Positions 5,743 to 5,816 of a DNA stretch of 5,816 nt are shown here, piece after piece. A program made the position numbers and the translations under genes. The DNA comes from Spirochaetaceae bacterium (GTDB lineage: Bacteria; Spirochaetota; Spirochaetia; DSM-27196; SKKC01). Positions within the stretch are counted from its first letter, which is position 1, and each line of letters opens with the position of its first letter. The DNA lies in the NCBI GenBank assembly GCA_003552745.1, contig PUOG01000136.1, positions 1 through 5,816 on the forward strand, given 5' to 3'. The notes under the pieces were generated by a model that was not told the DNA's origin, did no database searches, and saw only the letters and a program-made list of their open reading frames with translations.

Positions 5743-5816
5743 CGATACGTGCGAAGTTTATAGACGCTACGTGGATTAGATGACTTGCCTGCCTTGGATT
5801 ACCACCGATATTGGCG

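Noticed and set aside
5776..5816. Possible end of a leftward gene (13-codon frame ending at 5776) or start of a rightward one (ATG 5780)
   Set aside because: Too short to judge. The rightward ATG has no ribosome binding site, and the leftward frame shows no recognisable motif.

Overview
The window (5816 bp, GC-rich in its genes and AT-rich between them) looks like a chromosomal stretch of a free-living diderm bacterium. Several traits recall environmental spirochaetes (Spirochaeta/Alkalispirochaeta-like): a long Glu/Ala/Arg-rich coiled-coil protein with one membrane anchor, a short-barrel envelope protein, a lipoprotein made of Ig-like repeats, and ammonia-dependent AsnA. That assignment is inference from gene style only. 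A diderm envelope is better supported, by the lipobox protein and the probable beta-barrel. There are no RNA genes, insertion sequences or CRISPR arrays, and no sign of phage.

Layout. At the left edge (about 1-98) an AT-rich stretch is either the 3' end of a gene encoding a membrane helix or a promoter region. Next comes a rightward gene (99-1541) for a single-pass membrane protein with a very long coiled coil. Everything else points left. In order of transcription these are a cupredoxin-type copper protein (5603-5196), a hairpin, aspartate-ammonia ligase AsnA (5062-4031), an exported two-domain protein with a probable C-terminal outer-membrane barrel (3932-2811), and a lipoprotein with four Ig-like repeats (2787-1594). 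The coiled-coil gene and the lipoprotein gene converge with 52 bp between them.

How the genes relate. Only the barrel protein and the Ig-like lipoprotein form a clear transcription unit: the gap is 23 nt and the lipoprotein's ribosome binding site lies inside it. A strong extended -10 promoter (TGtTATAAT) sits just upstream of the barrel gene. AsnA makes asparagine from aspartate, ammonia and ATP in the cytoplasm and has no evident functional link to the envelope genes. The cupredoxin has all four type-1 copper ligands with rusticyanin-like spacing and is probably a periplasmic electron carrier. Its own promoter has three short direct repeats and a small palindrome upstream.

Two start sites differ from the longest open frames. 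The barrel protein should start at 3932, where a Shine-Dalgarno site and signal peptide fit, and the cupredoxin at the GTG at 5603. I see no clearly exotic system. The most interesting parts are the barrel/Ig-lipoprotein pair with its regulated-looking promoter, the coiled-coil membrane protein, and the cupredoxin.
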